Shown: one piece after another, positions 42,570-50,766 of the stretch | How the letters are laid out: every line of letters begins with the position of its first letter | Position numbering within the stretch: position 1 is the first letter of the stretch | Assembly: GCF_000024965.1 (NCBI RefSeq) | Contig: NC_013530.1 | Span: 806,001 to 870,000 of the forward strand | Origin: Xylanimonas cellulosilytica DSM 15894 | GTDB taxonomy: Bacteria; Actinomycetota; Actinomycetes; Actinomycetales; Cellulomonadaceae | Direction: 5' to 3' | DNA: 64,000 nucleotides | Program-made: the position numbers and the translations under genes | Notes under the pieces: generated by a model | Seen by the model: the letters and a program-made list of their open reading frames with translations, nothing else | Databases searched by the model: none | What the model was told of the DNA's origin: nothing

Positions 42570-45500
42570 GCACGCCGGACGAGAACCCCCGGCTCGACCC
42601 GCACGGGTCGTCGGCCGCCGACGCGCCCTTCGACGACTGGGCCGCCCTCGGCAGCACCCCGGGCGACAGCGCGCTCAGCCCGGCCCGGCCCGACGACGCG
42701 GCGCTGCTCCCGGCGGCACCCGACGACGTCGCCCCGCGACCCGTCCTCTCCGCACGCGAGATCGCGCGGCTCATCGGCCGCCACGAGCCGACGGACGAGC
42801 AGGTCGCCGTCATCGAGGCCCCGCTCGAGCCGACGCTCGTGGTGGCCGGCGCAGGCTCGGGCAAGACGGAGACCATGGCCGCGCGCGTCGTGTGGCTCAT
42901 CGCCAACGGCCTGGTGGAGCCCGAGCAGGTGCTCGGCCTGACGTTCACGCGCAAGGCGGCGGGGGAGCTGCAGACGCGCGTCACCTCGCGGCTCGCGCAG
43001 CTCGCGCGTGCTCGTACCCGCGCGGGGCACGGTCCCGCCTCGGCCGCCGACGCCGCCATCGACCTCCTGGCCCGCCCCACGATCGCCACGTACAACGCCT
43101 ACGCGGCCTCGCTGGTCACCGACCACGGCCTGCGCCTGGGCGTCGAGCCGGGCTCGCGCCTGCTGGGCGAGGCGAACCAGTGGCAGCTCGCGAACCAGCT
43201 CGTCGAGTCCTGGGACGAGGATCTGGGCACGGACCGGTCGGTGTCCGGCGTCGTCGGCGGGGTCATCGGGCTCTCCGGGGAGCTCGGGGAGCACCTCGTC
43301 GACGTCGACGACGCCCGCGCGATGCTCGACGCGATGATCGAGCGGCTGTCGGCGCTGCCGCTGGGCCCGAGGCAGCGCACCCGCGGGGCCGACAACGAGA
43401 AGCTGTTGCGGAGTCTGGCCGAACGCCGGGGACTGCTGGACCTGGTCGCGGAGTACCGCCGGCGGAAGCGGGCCGCCGACGCCCTCGACTTCGGCGACCA
43501 GATCGCCTTCGCCGCCGAGCTGGCCCGCTCGGTGCCGTACGTCGGTGAGGTGGAGCGCGCCCGGTTCCGCGTGGTGCTGCTCGACGAGTACCAGGACACG
43601 TCGTACGCGCAGGTCGAGCTGCTTGCCGGCCTGTTCGGCGGCGGTCATGCTGTGACGGCGGTCGGTGACCCGCACCAGTCGATCTACGGCTGGCGGGGCG
43701 CGTCGGCGTCGGGCCTCGCGCGGTTCCCGGAACGCTTCCGGCACGCCGACGGCGCCCCGGCGGGTGTGCGCTACCTGTCGACGTCGTGGCGCAACGACGC
43801 CGCCGTGCTGGCCGCCGCGAACATCGCCTCGGCGCCGCTGCGCGCGGAGCTGACCACGCACGTCCCGCCGCTGGACCTGCGGCCGGGCGCCGGCGCCGGC
43901 GTCGTCAGCGCGCACGTGGCGACGACGCTCGAGGAGGAGGCCGAGGCCGCTGCGGAGTGGGTCGCCGAGCGCTGGCGACCCGGAACGCACCCCCACGGGC
44001 GCGTCACGGCAGCGGTGCTGTGCCGCAAGCGGTCGCAGTTCGCGGCCGTCGAGGTGGCTCTGCGCCGCCGCGGCCTGCCCGTCGAGGTCGTGGGTCTGGG
44101 CGGCCTGCTGTCCACACCCGAGGTGGTCGACGTCGTCGCGCTGCTCGAAGCGGTGCACGACCCGTCGCGCGGCGACTCGCTGCTGCGCCTGCTCACCGGT
44201 CCGCGCGTCAACCTCGGCGCCGCCGACCTGCACGCGCTGGGCTCGCGGGCCGCCGACCTCGCCCGGGAGGACGACCCACGGCGCGCGGCGGGCCGGGCGC
44301 ACTCCGACGGTGACGCACCCGCCGCGCCGGACGGCGGTTCCGGTGAGGCCGATGACCTCGCCGTCGTCGAGGGTGACGTCGTCGACCACCGCTCCCTCGT
44401 CGACGCCCTCGACGACCTCCCCCAGCCCGGCCGCGCCGCACGCGACGGAAGGGTGCTCACCCCGGCGGGACATACGCGCCTCGCAGCGCTGCGGTCCGTG
44501 CTGCGCAGCCTGCGCGGCCTGACCTACCTGTCCCTGCCCGAGCTCGTGGTCCAGGCCGAACGGGCGCTCGGCCTGGACGTCGAGGTCGCCACCGCCGACG
44601 CCGTCGCGACCTTGGTCCCGGACGCGGGGGAGCGGGTCAGCCGGCGTGGGCGCGAGCACCTCGACGCGTTCCGCGACGTCGCCGCCACGTTCGCGCAGTC
44701 CGCGGATGCTGCCACGCTGGGTGCGTTCCTCGCCTGGCTGGGCGTGGCCCAGAAGCAGGAACGCGGCCTCGACCTGCCCGTGCGCGAGCCTGACCCGGAC
44801 GCCGTCCAGGTCATCACCGCGCACGCCGCCAAGGGCCTGGAATGGGACGTCGTGGCCGTGCCCGGCCTGGTCGACGGCGTGTTCCCCACGATCGCCGAGG
44901 CGGCGAACGGGCAGCGGGCCGAGAGCGCGTGGCTGACCGACGTCGCCGCCCTGCCGTACCCGCTGCGCGGCGACGACGCCGACCTTCCGGCGTTCCGCTG
45001 GGAGGCGGCCGTCGACACGAAGGAGCTGGACGGGCTGCGCGGCGAGTTCCGCGCCGCCTGCGGGGAGCACGCCCTCGCCGAGGAGCGGCGGCTCGCGTAC
45101 GTCGCCTTCACGCGCGCCCGGCGCGAGCTCTTGCTGACCGCCCACTGGTGGGGCACGTCCTCCACGCCACGTCGGCTCTCACCGTTCCTCGTCGAGCTGG
45201 TCGAGGTGGGACTGGTCACCGCGGACGGTTGGACGGCTGCACCGGACGCCGCGGACAGCAACCCGCGCGACGACGTCGAGGTCACCGCCTCCTGGCCGGC
45301 CGTCGACGACGTCGAGGTCGGCTCGCCACGCGACGTCCTGCGGGCGACCGCGGCCTTGGTCGACGCCGCCGCGACGGATCGGGCGGCGCACGCCGTTGCT
45401 GCCGACGGCGTGCTGGTCGACGCCGCCGGGCACGACATCGTGGAGCTGGCCCGCATCCTGCTCGCCGAGCGGGACGAGCGTTCGGGCCACGAGGTCGAGA

Positions 45501-46144
45501 TGCCGGCGCACGTCTCCGCCTCCGGGCTGGTGCGGCTGGCGACCGACCGCGACGAGTTCGCCCTGCAACTGCGTCGCCCGGTCCCGGCCGAGCCCACCGT
45601 GCACGCCCGCCGCGGCACGCGCTTCCACGAGTGGGTCGAGCAGCAGTTCGCGTCGTCGGCCCTGTTCGACGTCGACGACCTGCCCGGCGCCGACGACGGA
45701 GACCTGCCCGGTGACGCGGACCTCGACGTGCTCAAGGAGAAGTTCCTGGTGAGCGAGTGGGCGGATCGCACCCCGATCGCCGTCGAGCAGGACGTCGAGA
45801 CGCCGCTCGCCGGGATCATGACGCGCTCCCGGATGGACGCCGTCTTCGCGGACCCCGACGGAGAACCCGGCTCCGTGGTCGTCGTCGACTGGAAGACGGG
45901 TCGTCCACCCACCGACACGGCTGCCCGCGCGGCCCGAGAGGTGCAGCTCGCCGTCTACCGCCTCGCGTGGTCGCGCTGGACGGGCCTGCCGCTCGACAAG
46001 GTCAGCGCGGCGTTCTGCTACGTGGCGACCGGCGAGACGGTACGCCCGGAGCGGCTCGCCACGGAGGCAGAGCTGGAGGCCCTGATCCGCGGTGTATCGG
46101 AGTCTCCTGACCGTGCCCGGCACGGTGCCTCGGCCAGCACGTGA
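42566..46144 (+). CDS. adnB: AdnB-like ATP-dependent helicase/nuclease subunit
   Basis: A 1,192-residue UvrD-like motor plus RecB-type nuclease. After a ~75-residue acidic/proline-rich lead come the Q-motif HEPTDEQVAVIEAP, Walker A VVAGAGSGKTE (~residues 94-104), Ia GLTFTRKAAGEL, motif II LLDEYQDTSYAQ (Asp340-Glu341), III GDPHQSIYGWRGAS, V AKGLEWDVVAVPGLVDGVFP and VI AYVAFTRARREL. The nuclease has RGTRFHEWVE, TRSRMDAVF and VVVDWKTGR followed by a Q-x3-Y-like VQLAVYRLAW. All key motor residues are intact, so this is the main engine of the heterodimer. The GTG overlaps the adnA stop, with AAGGAG upstream. A hairpin terminator follows. Confidence 0.9.
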   Translation: MSTPDENPRLDPHGSSAADAPFDDWAALGSTPGDSALSPARPDDAALLPAAPDDVAPRPVLSAREIARLIGRHEPTDEQVAVIEAPLEPTLVVAGAGSGKTETMAARVVWLIANGLVEPEQVLGLTFTRKAAGELQTRVTSRLAQLARARTRAGHGPASAADAAIDLLARPTIATYNAYAASLVTDHGLRLGVEPGSRLLGEANQWQLANQLVESWDEDLGTDRSVSGVVGGVIGLSGELGEHLVDVDDARAMLDAMIERLSALPLGPRQRTRGADNEKLLRSLAERRGLLDLVAEYRRRKRAADALDFGDQIAFAAELARSVPYVGEVERARFRVVLLDEYQDTSYAQVELLAGLFGGGHAVTAVGDPHQSIYGWRGASASGLARFPERFRHADGAPAGVRYLSTSWRNDAAVLAAANIASAPLRAELTTHVPPLDLRPGAGAGVVSAHVATTLEEEAEAAAEWVAERWRPGTHPHGRVTAAVLCRKRSQFAAVEVALRRRGLPVEVVGLGGLLSTPEVVDVVALLEAVHDPSRGDSLLRLLTGPRVNLGAADLHALGSRAADLAREDDPRRAAGRAHSDGDAPAAPDGGSGEADDLAVVEGDVVDHRSLVDALDDLPQPGRAARDGRVLTPAGHTRLAALRSVLRSLRGLTYLSLPELVVQAERALGLDVEVATADAVATLVPDAGERVSRRGREHLDAFRDVAATFAQSADAATLGAFLAWLGVAQKQERGLDLPVREPDPDAVQVITAHAAKGLEWDVVAVPGLVDGVFPTIAEAANGQRAESAWLTDVAALPYPLRGDDADLPAFRWEAAVDTKELDGLRGEFRAACGEHALAEERRLAYVAFTRARRELLLTAHWWGTSSTPRRLSPFLVELVEVGLVTADGWTAAPDAADSNPRDDVEVTASWPAVDDVEVGSPRDVLRATAALVDAAATDRAAHAVAADGVLVDAAGHDIVELARILLAERDERSGHEVEMPAHVSASGLVRLATDRDEFALQLRRPVPAEPTVHARRGTRFHEWVEQQFASSALFDVDDLPGADDGDLPGDADLDVLKEKFLVSEWADRTPIAVEQDVETPLAGIMTRSRMDAVFADPDGEPGSVVVVDWKTGRPPTDTAARAAREVQLAVYRLAWSRWTGLPLDKVSAAFCYVATGETVRPERLATEAELEALIRGVSESPDRARHGASAST

Positions 46145-46147
46145 CGT

Positions 46148-46171
46148 ACCGGTCCGGGGGCACGGACCGGT
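46148..46171. terminator. Bidirectional hairpin terminator between adnB and the exported-protein gene
   Basis: ACCGGTCCG (46148-46156) pairs perfectly with CGGACCGGT (46163-46171) around a 6-nt loop, between two convergent stops. No U-tract. Confidence 0.6.
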
Positions 46172-46177
46172 CGGGGT

Positions 46178-47215
46178 TCAGCAGTCGCCGATGCCGTTGA
46201 TGTCGCTGCACACGAGCTGGGAGCGGGCTTCGGTGATGGTGTAGGTGCCGGTGGTGCTGGTGGTGGTGAGCCGGCCGGGGATATCGGTCCAGGTCGGGGT
46301 GCCGGCGATGCGGAACTGGCCGCGCCAGGTGGTGGTCAGGGTGACGGTGACGTCGGTGCGGTACTTGTTGCCGGTGTCGTCGTCGTAGGCGGCGCCTGCG
46401 GTCTGGCCGGCACGGGTGTTGGGGTCGCCGAGGCGGGTCCAGGCATGCCCGATCCAGTGCTCGTCGGGCATCGGGTCGCCGTCGGTCCAGGGGCGGCCGG
46501 GGTCCGTGGTGGTCAGGGTGCCGCCGTCGGGGGAGAACGGGTCGTCGAAATCCCAGGTGAACTCGGTGGGCACGGCGCGGATCTCGACGGGCACGTCGAG
46601 CAGGGTGGCGGTCTGGGTGACGGGTTCGGCGCTGGCGTGCACGGGGTGCCACACGTTGATCAGGAGCACGTCCCGCTCGGGCTGGAGCGTCGCCTGCGGG
46701 GTGGGCACGGTCATGGAGGTGAACGCGCGCTCGACTTCTGCGGCGAGGTTGGGCGGGGTGACGCACTGGCCCGCGGACACGAACTCGAGCTCGCCGTAGG
46801 TGCCGTCGGGCTGGACGCGCTGGACCCACAGGTCACCGGTCTCGACGGTGCCGGGTGGGCAGGGCTCGGTGTTGCCACGCTCAAGTTCCCCATCGACGCA
46901 GCCGCCCGTCCTTGCGATCGTGCGGCGGGCGATGTCGGTATCGACCTGCGAACAGAACGTGGTGTCTATCCGCAGGTACCTGTCTTCTGGAGGCCTGGCG
47001 CCGGCGGATATCGCGGAGTTGGCTCCCCGCCCCGTGGTCTCGGCATCCACTCGCAGTTTGTCCTGGCCGTCAAGGGCGGAGGGGGTGTAGTTGCGCTCAG
47101 GGAATGTCGCGCTTGGCGGCGGTGATGCCGCGGTGTGGGCCGGGCTGGAGGGCTCGGCGGATGCTGGCGTGATGGTCATCGTGAGACCGAGCACGACTGC
47201 GGTCAGATGGGTCAC
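46178..47215 (-). CDS. Exported protein with a PKD-like segment, partner of a DUF6318 lipoprotein
   Basis: A 345-residue protein with a signal peptide (HLTAVVLGLTMTITPASA). Its mature part carries paired cysteines (TTFCSQVD, RTGGCVDGE, TEPCPPGT, SAGQCVTPP, and QLVCSDINGIGDC at the end) that could form disulfides. Residues ~225-310 (TEFTWDFDDPFSPDGG, DEHWIGHAWTRLGDP) have the feel of a PKD-type beta domain. No function is known. GTG 47215 lies 1 nt past the upstream lipoprotein stop, with GAAGG 5 nt before it. The pair interrupts an otherwise conserved adnAB-nudC order. Confidence 0.72.
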   Translation of the reverse strand: MTHLTAVVLGLTMTITPASAEPSSPAHTAASPPPSATFPERNYTPSALDGQDKLRVDAETTGRGANSAISAGARPPEDRYLRIDTTFCSQVDTDIARRTIARTGGCVDGELERGNTEPCPPGTVETGDLWVQRVQPDGTYGELEFVSAGQCVTPPNLAAEVERAFTSMTVPTPQATLQPERDVLLINVWHPVHASAEPVTQTATLLDVPVEIRAVPTEFTWDFDDPFSPDGGTLTTTDPGRPWTDGDPMPDEHWIGHAWTRLGDPNTRAGQTAGAAYDDDTGNKYRTDVTVTLTTTWRGQFRIAGTPTWTDIPGRLTTTSTTGTYTITEARSQLVCSDINGIGDC

Positions 47216-47216
47216 G

Positions 47217-47819
47217 TCAGCCTTCAGGGATCTCGCCGACACCGAGAACGACCCACTTGCCGTCGCTCTGCGCGGTCTCGACTCGCTTGCGGTACGTCGA
47301 TGCCGGTGCGGAGTACGCGACGACGCCATCAGGTTGAGTGATCTGGCTTGCGCTCTCGCTGACCTGAACGTCGATCGGCCAGATGCCGGTGAACTCATCC
47401 ATGGCGTACGTCGTCAGGATCGACACCGTGGTCTTGCCACCCGTAAACGTGTCGCCTGCTTCGGTGATCTGTCTCGCCTGCTCGGAGCGTGCGGCGCAGA
47501 ACCCGCACGACTCGTGCGACATCGCCTCCCACTCCGACGTGTCGCCCGTCGCCTGCATATATGGGTCGAGCTCGAGAAAGAAGACGACCGCTGCCTCAGC
47601 ACCCGCCTGTGTGTCCTGATCGACTGCTGCGGGCCGCACTGGCTTCTCGACTGGCGGAGTCGCAGGGCTCGGACTGCCGGACGGTGCTGGCGAGGTGGTT
47701 ACTGCCTCGCTCGTGGGCGCCGCGATCGGGCCGCCCTCGTCGGCCGTGCAGGCAGTCAGGGCAAGTCCCGTCAGGGCTGCCGCGGCCGCCGCCGTCAGGC
47801 GCGTTCTGATGCGAGTCAT
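47217..47819 (-). CDS. DUF6318-family lipoprotein
   Basis: A 200-residue secreted lipoprotein. The signal peptide ends in the lipobox LALTAC, followed by a Thr/Ser/Pro-rich spacer and a globular domain with EAAVVFFLELDPYMQATGDTSEWEAMSHESCGFC, the DUF6318 signature in outline. The two cysteines (CGFC) probably make a disulfide. Function unknown. ATG 47819 is preceded by GGGGGA. It forms a two-gene operon with the exported protein gene. Confidence 0.8.
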   Translation of the reverse strand: MTRIRTRLTAAAAAALTGLALTACTADEGGPIAAPTSEAVTTSPAPSGSPSPATPPVEKPVRPAAVDQDTQAGAEAAVVFFLELDPYMQATGDTSEWEAMSHESCGFCAARSEQARQITEAGDTFTGGKTTVSILTTYAMDEFTGIWPIDVQVSESASQITQPDGVVAYSAPASTYRKRVETAQSDGKWVVLGVGEIPEG

Positions 47820-47917
47820 GGTGGTCCCCCTGGTCCGGCGATGTCGCAAGCGCACAAGATAGCGACAATCCGGTCATCTCCGCGGAACCGCCAGGGGACA
47901 ACCCACGACGTGGGACG

Positions 47918-48838
47918 TCAGGCCGAGTCCTCCCGGGTGGCCTCGTCCAGGTCGGCCAGCATGGCTTCGGCGTCGGCGACCACCTCGGGGAGTCCTTGCC
48001 GCACGCCGTGCAGCAGCCAGCGCGCGAGCGCGAGCTCGCCCACGAGCAGCGCCCGGTCCACCAGGCGGGTGTCGTGCAGCTCGGTGCGCCGCAGCTGGTA
48101 CGCCTCCATGATCGAGTCGACGGCCTCCGGGGGCGCGGCCACGAGCAGCCACGCCAGGTCGTCGGCGGGGTCGGCGACGCGCGCGTCCGACCAACCGGTG
48201 ACGGCTGCGACGCGCCCGCCGGCCACAAGTACCTGGTCGGCGGCGAGGTCGCCGTGGACGACGACGGGCCGGAACCGCCACAGCGCCACGTCTTCGAGCG
48301 CGGCCTCCCACCGGCGCAGCAGCGGCGTCGGCACGCGTCCGGTCGAGGCGGCCTCGTCGAGCTCGACGAGACGACGCTCGCGGTAGACCTCCGCGGTGTA
48401 CGACGGCAGTCCGCACGCCTCGACGACGGTCGCCGGCAGCTCGTGCACGGCGGCGAGCGTCCGCCCGAGGTCCGCGGCGAGCCCAGGCCCGGGGCGCAGC
48501 GACTCGATCTCGAGCGGCGTTCCCGCGATGTGCTTGTGCACGACGGCGCGGCCGCCCTCGGGCAGCAGCGCGGATCCCGCGACGCGGGGCACGCCGAAGG
48601 GCAGCACCCCCGCCTCCTGGTACAGGTGCAGCGACTCGAGCAGCTCCATCTCGGCCTCGAGCGCCGCCCCGGCCATGGGTGTGCGGGGCGCGCGCACCTC
48701 CCACAGCGTCCCGTCGCCGGCCGTGACGACGGCGACGTCGTAGTCCCCGGTCGCGTCCCCGCCACGGACCGACCGAGCGTCGAGGCCCGGGACGGCCGCG
48801 GTGGTCAGCGCGGCGAGGGCAAGCGGTGAGCGGGGCAC
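47918..48838 (-). CDS. APH-type phosphotransferase/kinase-like protein
   Basis: A 306-residue protein of the aminoglycoside-phosphotransferase fold: VVVHGDLAADQVLV (catalytic HGD; the usual Asn is Gln-like DQ) and GWSDARVADPADDLAWLL (metal Asp). No true aminoglycoside resistance is implied; a similar gene accompanies uvrD2/nudC in other actinobacteria (established neighbourhood). GTG 48838 follows TACGGT by 6 nt on its strand (leaderless). It diverges from nudC across the tandem palindrome array. Confidence 0.85.
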   Translation of the reverse strand: MPRSPLALAALTTAAVPGLDARSVRGGDATGDYDVAVVTAGDGTLWEVRAPRTPMAGAALEAEMELLESLHLYQEAGVLPFGVPRVAGSALLPEGGRAVVHKHIAGTPLEIESLRPGPGLAADLGRTLAAVHELPATVVEACGLPSYTAEVYRERRLVELDEAASTGRVPTPLLRRWEAALEDVALWRFRPVVVHGDLAADQVLVAGGRVAAVTGWSDARVADPADDLAWLLVAAPPEAVDSIMEAYQLRRTELHDTRLVDRALLVGELALARWLLHGVRQGLPEVVADAEAMLADLDEATREDSA

Positions 48839-48915
48839 GCGCCCACCGTATCCGGGGAGGAGTCCCGCCCCGCGCTTCGCCCACGCGTGTCGGCACGGGC
48901 GGACGGGCCCACCCC

Positions 48916-49135
48916 GTCAGGCCCGCGACGTGGCCGGCTGCCCTGTGGCCCTGACAGGTCGTAGCCGCCTGGGGTTGTCGGGTCGACGGTGTGGTGAGGG
49001 CCGCCAGGGGCCTGACACGTGGCGGGGGTCGAGCTGTCAGGTCGACGGCGTCGTCGGGCCTGCCGTGGGGCTGACAGGTGGTGAGGGCGTCGGGTTGTCA
49101 GGCCCACCGGGGTGTGCGGTCCGCCGTGGGCCTGA
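48916..49135. repeat. Four tandem ~40-bp palindromic units at ~61-bp period
   Basis: Units begin GTCAGGCC or GTCRGGTCGACGG at 48916, 48977, 49036 and 49097, and each ends GGCCTGAC or GGGCTGAC about 40 nt later (48956, 49015, 49075, 49135). Arms of each unit pair. Short spacers such as AGGTCGTAG or ACGTGG separate them. This family differs from the GGTGGTT palindromes. They occupy the whole gap between the divergent phosphotransferase and nudC promoters. Confidence 0.85.
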
Positions 49136-49158
49136 CAACGCCCGGGTAGCGTCAGGGC

Positions 49159-50337
49159 GTGAACTTCCTGCCCCGGGTCGCCGCGCTCGACCTGCCGCTC
49201 GCGCGTGCTCTGCACGATCGCGCCGCCGAGCATCGCGACGACCCCGGCCTCCTGGCCCGCCTGTACGCCGAGCCCGCCACCCGGGTGCTGCTGCTGCACG
49301 GCGACCGCCTCGCCGTCGTCGGCGCCGAGCACGATGCGCACCTGGCGTGGGCCGCGCCCACCACGTTGCCCGGCCCCGTCGACCCGGGCCCGACGCCGCC
49401 GCCGCGTCCCGACGCCGCTGACGACCCCGCCGACGTCGTCCGCGACACCCCGCCCGCCCAGGAGCCACCGCTGTGGCTCTACCTGGGTGAGCATGACGGT
49501 GCCGCCTATCTGGCGCTCGCCGTGCCGCCGACGGACGAGGCGCTCGCGGCGCTCGACGGCGCGGAGCTGCGGGCGGTGCGGGGCGTGCGGGCGGGCTCCG
49601 ACCGGCTCGATCAGCGGGGTGGTTTCGACAGGCTCAACCACCGGGGCCGGGAGGCGGCCGGTCAGCGGGGTGGTTTCGACAAGCTCAACCACCGGGAGGC
49701 GGGGGGTGGTTGGCGGACGTTGCGTTCGCTGGACGCGCTCGACGACCTCGAGCAGGGCCTCGCCACGCAGGCCGTGTCGCTGACCAACTGGCACGCGGTG
49801 CACGCGTTCTGCCCCCGCTGCGGCGCCCCCACGCACGTCCGCAAGGCCGGCTGGGTGCGGTGGTGCCCGGTCGAGGACCGTGAGCTGTACCCGCGCACCG
49901 ACCCGGCGGTGATCATGGCCGTGGTGGACGACGACGACCGCCTGCTGCTGGGGCACGCCGCGCACTGGCCGGCGCGCCGCTTCTCCACGCTGGCGGGCTT
50001 CGTCGAGCCGGGGGAGTCGCTGGAGCAGGCGGTGCGGCGCGAGGTCGCCGAGGAGGTCGGGGTGGTGGTCGCCGACGGCCCCGCCGACGTCGTCTACCGC
50101 GGTTCGCAGGCGTGGCCGTTCCCGGCCTCGCTCATGCTGGGATTCCGGGCGCGCGTCGTCGGCCGGGGTGCGGTCGCGGCGCCCGACGGCGTCGAGCTGT
50201 CGGACGCCCGCTGGTTCACCCGTGCGGAGCTGCTGGCGGCTGTCGAGGGCGACGAGGTCCGGCTGCCCGTCCGGCTGTCGATCGCGCGCGCCCTCATCGA
50301 GGAGTGGTACGGCGAGCCGCTGCCCGGCGGCTGGTGA
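49159..50337 (+). CDS. nudC: NAD+ diphosphatase (NADH pyrophosphatase) with an in-frame repeat insert
   Basis: A 392-residue Nudix hydrolase that splits NAD(H) to NMN(H) and AMP or removes NAD caps from RNA. Zinc-ribbon part CPRCG with WCPVED (only three clear Cys), YPRTDPAVIM, Nudix box GFVEPGESLEQAVRREVAEEVGV in outline, and the NudC signature GSQAWPFPASLML. Residues ~154-180 are encoded by two copies of the palindromic repeat, an insertion between the N-terminal and zinc domains. GTG 49159 follows TAGCGT by 6 nt (leaderless). Neighbours mycoredoxin and uvrD2 match mycobacterial order. Confidence 0.9.
   Translation: MNFLPRVAALDLPLARALHDRAAEHRDDPGLLARLYAEPATRVLLLHGDRLAVVGAEHDAHLAWAAPTTLPGPVDPGPTPPPRPDAADDPADVVRDTPPAQEPPLWLYLGEHDGAAYLALAVPPTDEALAALDGAELRAVRGVRAGSDRLDQRGGFDRLNHRGREAAGQRGGFDKLNHREAGGGWRTLRSLDALDDLEQGLATQAVSLTNWHAVHAFCPRCGAPTHVRKAGWVRWCPVEDRELYPRTDPAVIMAVVDDDDRLLLGHAAHWPARRFSTLAGFVEPGESLEQAVRREVAEEVGVVVADGPADVVYRGSQAWPFPASLMLGFRARVVGRGAVAAPDGVELSDARWFTRAELLAAVEGDEVRLPVRLSIARALIEEWYGEPLPGGW
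49618..49693. repeat. Two inverted-orientation palindromic repeats inside nudC
   Basis: Units 49618-49642 and 49669-49693 are 51 bp apart (17 codons), so both are read in the same frame as [11 protein letters not shown]-like and RGGFDKLNHRE-like peptides. Confidence 0.92.
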
Positions 50338-50460
50338 GCCGTCCAGGCCACGCCCGCGGACCCAGGGCCGCGGTAAGCCGCCCGGGCCGCGTGAGCAACC
50401 CGGGCCGCGCCCGCGCATACGCGCAACCCGGCGCCCGGTGAGCCCCGGGCGCAGCCGCGC

Positions 50461-50706
50461 TCAGTTCGCCAGCGCCGCCTTGACCTCGGCCAACGACGGG
50501 TTGGTCGCGGCGGTCCCGTCGGGGTAGACGACGGTCGGCACGGTCCGGTTGCCGCCGTTGACGCGCTCCACGAACTCCGCGGCGTCCGGCACCTGCTCGA
50601 CGTCGATCTCCGTGAACGCGATGCCCGACGCCCTGAGCTGCGTCTTGAGGGTGCGGCAGTACCCGCACCACGTCGTGGTGTACATGGTCAGCGTGGCGTC
50701 GGTCAT
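50461..50706 (-). CDS. Mycoredoxin (glutaredoxin-like)
   Basis: An 81-residue thioredoxin-fold protein with active site TTWCGYCRTLKTQL, cis-proline TVPTVVYPDG, and the typical DVEQVPDAAEFV. In actinobacteria such proteins reduce mycothiol mixed disulfides (established for Mrx1), using mycothiol instead of glutathione. ATG 50706 has AGGAGG 6 nt upstream. Divergent from uvrD2, 60 nt away. The 50338-50460 gap only shows GC-rich CCGGGCC repeats. Confidence 0.9.
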   Translation of the reverse strand: MTDATLTMYTTTWCGYCRTLKTQLRASGIAFTEIDVEQVPDAAEFVERVNGGNRTVPTVVYPDGTAATNPSLAEVKAALAN

Positions 50707-50766
50707 GGGCTCCTCCTGGGGATGAGGCACCGGTCGTGTCGGGTGCGGCTGCAAGAATCGCAAGCG

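Noticed and set aside
47918-48838. Aminoglycoside resistance gene
   Set aside because: Only the APH fold is shared; the family is housekeeping in this neighbourhood, and the HGD loop lacks the usual Asn.
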